Shown piece by piece: positions 62,562 to 64,000 of a stretch of 64,000 nucleotides of DNA; within the stretch, counting starts at the first letter, position 1; the number at the start of each line of letters is the position of its first letter. The stretch comes from Eubacteriaceae bacterium (GTDB taxonomy: Bacteria; Bacillota; Clostridia; Eubacteriales; Alkalibacteraceae), in NCBI GenBank assembly GCA_003446375.1, contig DMAW01000117.1, forward strand, positions 27,119-91,118, given 5' to 3'. A program made the translations under genes and the position numbers. The notes under the pieces were generated by a model. The model ran no database searches. It was not told the DNA's origin and saw nothing but the letters and a program-made list of their open reading frames with translations.

Positions 62562-62595
62562 AAAAATAAAAACCTTATGCCATAGACATAAGGTT
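62562..62595 (-). terminator. Terminator of the cold-shock gene
   Basis: AACCTTATG/CATAAGGTT stem with a 7-nt loop followed by TTTTATTTTT on the minus strand, 17 nt past the stop. Confidence 0.88.
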
Positions 62596-62611
62596 AAGTA
62601 TCTTAGTTGAA

Positions 62612-62812
62612 TTATTTTACAACTGTAATGTTTTCTGCTTGAGGTCCTTTAGGTCCTTGAACAACGTCAAAAGTAACTGTTTGTCCTTCTTCTAAAGTTT
62701 TGAATCCGTCTGTTTGGATTTGAGAATAATGTGCGAAAACATCATTTCCGTTGTCTCCTGTTATAAAACCAAATCCTTTGTCTGCATTAAACCATTTTAC
62801 TGTACCACTCAT
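62612..62812 (-). CDS. cspA: Cold-shock protein (CspA/CspB family)
   Basis: Single OB-fold RNA/DNA chaperone of 66 residues. It has [12 protein letters not shown] (RNP1), [10 protein letters not shown] (RNP2) and the [12 protein letters not shown] tail. The ATG has an AGGAGGT site. It is monocistronic with its own strong promoter and terminator; the long leader suggests temperature control of translation. Confidence 0.97.
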   Translation of the reverse strand: MSGTVKWFNADKGFGFITGDNGNDVFAHYSQIQTDGFKTLEEGQTVTFDVVQGPKGPQAENITVVK

Positions 62813-62980
62813 ATGTGTGTACCTCCTAATATTATTTTCCTAAATCATTTCTAAACAGATAACAAACAATTTAATTAGGATAACACTCATAAAAGCGCTA
62901 TTTAACGGTAATTGATGTTAATACTATTAAGTTAAATTTAAGTACTTGCTAATCATACCACGTACAAACTCTGTTGTCAA
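62813..62980 (-). promoter_or_regulatory. Cold-shock gene promoter and about 130-nt leader
   Basis: Minus-strand TTGACA (62975-62980), exactly 17 nt, then TATGAT (62952-62957). Transcription would start near 62945, leaving a leader of about 130 nt before the ATG, as is usual for cold-shock genes whose leader refolds at low temperature. The fold itself was not computed. Confidence 0.75.
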
Positions 62981-62985
62981 ATTTT

Positions 62986-63360
62986 TTATTTTCTTTTTTC
63001 ATCAAGATATTTTTCCATAAACTCCCTATCTTCTATTTCCAAAGCCCTTTCTCCTGCCAATGACTCCAAATGGTGTATGAATTCGTGCTTCAAGGTATCT
63101 TCCAGCCTTTTTTTTAGCCCTGCCTTTGAAATCCTTCCGTAAACCTTCATAAATGATCCGTAATATATATTTATATATCTTCCCATGGTACCTCCTCTGT
63201 GGTATTCTCCCAAAATGAAAAGATCATGATTTAAAGAATGCTCGTTCTCTTTCGCTGCGGGAAGCAGCAATATGCCCCCGTTTAACTCTTTAAACAATTC
63301 TTTAGGAAACTTCTCTGCTATTTCGTTGAGCATTTCTTCCATTTCATCTATGGATATCAT
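62986..63360 (-). CDS. Minimal zinc metallopeptidase family protein
   Basis: A 124-residue zincin-like protein with HEFIHH (His92, Glu93, His96) followed by LESLAGE, where a Glu could be the third ligand, as in the small metallopeptidase family related to COG3824. No signal peptide is present, so it is cytosolic. The ATG at 63360 has a GGAGGGG site. The substrate is unknown. Confidence 0.78.
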   Translation of the reverse strand: MISIDEMEEMLNEIAEKFPKELFKELNGGILLLPAAKENEHSLNHDLFILGEYHRGGTMGRYINIYYGSFMKVYGRISKAGLKKRLEDTLKHEFIHHLESLAGERALEIEDREFMEKYLDEKRK

Positions 63361-63426
63361 AAGTCGACCCCTCCGGATTTTTTGTTAATTTGATTATAAC
63401 ATACAAAATCCATTACGAACCTTGCT

Positions 63427-63455
63427 TTGAACCCAACTCTATTTTGTGGTAAAAT
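63427..63455 (+). promoter_or_regulatory. Sigma-A promoter of the small gene at 63497
   Basis: TTGAAC (63427-63432), a 17-nt spacer and TAAAAT (63450-63455), 41 nt before the ATG. Confidence 0.65.
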
Positions 63456-63496
63456 TATACATGAACTCTTCATCCAAATTCAAAGGAGGTTTATAA

Positions 63497-63838
63497 ATGG
63501 CAAGTCTATCAATGTATGGCAAAGGCAGCGTGGACAGCGTTTCGAACTTTTTGTCAAAGGATATTTTAAACAGCGGTGTAAGCTGCGAGATTGTGGATAC
63601 CATAAACAGGACCGTCGGTCAAACATCCATATGCATAATGGTTTTTGAAAAATATTACATGCGCTCCTCCAACAGGACAAGTCTGACAGTCAGCGTCATC
63701 GGTGACGATAAAAACGTCTGCGTAGACGCCATAGGCTCCGGCGGAGGACAGGGCGCTTTCTTTAAATTTTCTTGGGGCGCTGAAGAGGATTTTGTCGCAC
63801 AAGTCGAAAAATCCCTTATAAACCGGGGATTTAAATAA
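63497..63838 (+). CDS. Small conserved-looking protein of unknown function (possibly DUF6054)
   Basis: A 113-residue cytosolic protein with no signal peptide or membrane segment. An alternating hydrophobic pattern (SICIMVFEKYYMR, SLTVSVIGDDKNVCVDAIGSGGGQG) suggests an alpha/beta fold, with a Gly-rich loop near residue 83. The ATG has a perfect AAAGGAGG site and the gene has its own promoter and terminator, so it is a real gene. I associate it loosely with DUF6054; function unknown. Confidence 0.75.
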   Translation: MASLSMYGKGSVDSVSNFLSKDILNSGVSCEIVDTINRTVGQTSICIMVFEKYYMRSSNRTSLTVSVIGDDKNVCVDAIGSGGGQGAFFKFSWGAEEDFVAQVEKSLINRGFK

Positions 63839-63856
63839 AATGCATACGCAAATTTA

Positions 63857-63881
63857 AAGGAACGCCGATTCGGCGTTCCTT
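63857..63881. terminator. Convergent terminator between the small gene and the LysM gene
   Basis: Eleven-bp perfect stem AAGGAACGCCG/CGGCGTTCCTT with an ATT loop. The T run is short on the plus strand. Confidence 0.75.
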
Positions 63882-63886
63882 ACTTG

Positions 63887-64000
63887 TCATTTAGGAATTG
63901 TCAGCACCTGATTTACATAAATCAGGTTTACGTATCTGATATTGTTGGCTTGAGCTATCTGCGTCACGGTGACGCCATATTTTCTGGCTATGGCCCACAG
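63887..64000 (-). CDS. LysM-domain protein (C-terminal end only)
   Basis: The last 37 codons of a gene entering from the right edge. They form most of a LysM repeat (LWAIARKYGVTVTQIAQAN, then NLIYVNQVLTIP), ending directly at the stop. LysM binds peptidoglycan or chitin-like glycans, so this is likely a secreted wall or spore-coat protein; the rest is outside the window. Confidence 0.85.
   Translation of the reverse strand: MWAIARKYGVTVTQIAQANNIRYVNLIYVNQVLTIPK

Overview
The window looks like the chromosome of an anaerobic, flagellated Clostridia (Bacillota). The evidence is strong AGGAGG-type ribosome sites, several TTG starts, a CTC-type ribosomal protein L25, a FliW/CsrA pair, a Bacillus-style chemotaxis set (CheC, CheD, FliY), Mini-RNase III, a B12-binding radical SAM protein and a HydE-type hydrogenase maturase. 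The genus cannot be fixed from sequence alone. Most genes lie on the minus strand in long, tightly packed operons. No tRNA, rRNA or CRISPR array was seen.

Layout. 1-8.2 kb: a truncated CopB-type P-type ATPase, a surface protein broken by a frameshift, plsC with a UroD-like gene, a sugar-phosphate group (gpsA-like, rpiB, transaldolase) and a Cys-type glutathione peroxidase. 8.25-10.12 kb: a group II intron sitting directly behind a transcription terminator. 10.1-12.5 kb: a CxxC mini-thioredoxin with an ArsP-type permease behind a palindromic operator, and rlmA. 12.5-17.6 kb: a cell-wall module (S41 protease, M23 hydrolase, ftsX, ftsE) and a frameshifted peptidoglycan-binding protein. 17.6-21.4 kb: a radical SAM protein and transketolase. 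21.5-33.9 kb: two flagellar/chemotaxis operons (flgM-flgN-flgK-flgL-fliW-csrA and cheW-cheD-cheB-cheR-cheA-cheC-cheY-cheW-fliM-fliY), each with a sigma-28-like promoter, and a divergent HD-GYP gene. 35-41.3 kb: a housekeeping operon (HAD phosphatase, zinc-ribbon protein, ispF, cysS, mrnC, ychF, glpP, manA). 41.4-47.6 kb: an acetoin/2-oxo-acid dehydrogenase operon led by a SorC-type regulator, in which E2 and E3 carry the same 101-residue lipoyl segment. 47.9-49.7 kb: a YczE-like membrane protein and an orphan HydE. 49.7-57.3 kb: an iron-siderophore island (AraC regulator, Fur-boxed ABC importer, two MFS transporters). 57.3-64 kb: L25, a two-gene unit of a GGT-like enzyme coupled to an ATP-grasp/degenerate-M20 fusion, a hairpin-rich repeat region, a cold-shock gene, a mini zinc peptidase, a small unknown protein and the end of a LysM gene.

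The best candidate for something undescribed is the GGT/ATP-grasp-M20 pair at 58015-61811. One polypeptide joins a D-Ala-D-Ala-ligase-like ATP-grasp domain to an M20-peptidase-like domain that has apparently lost all its metal ligands, and it is translationally coupled to a gamma-glutamyltransferase-like enzyme with no signal peptide. The 93-bp exact repeat made of triloop hairpins at 62.1-62.4 kb is the most unusual non-coding element.
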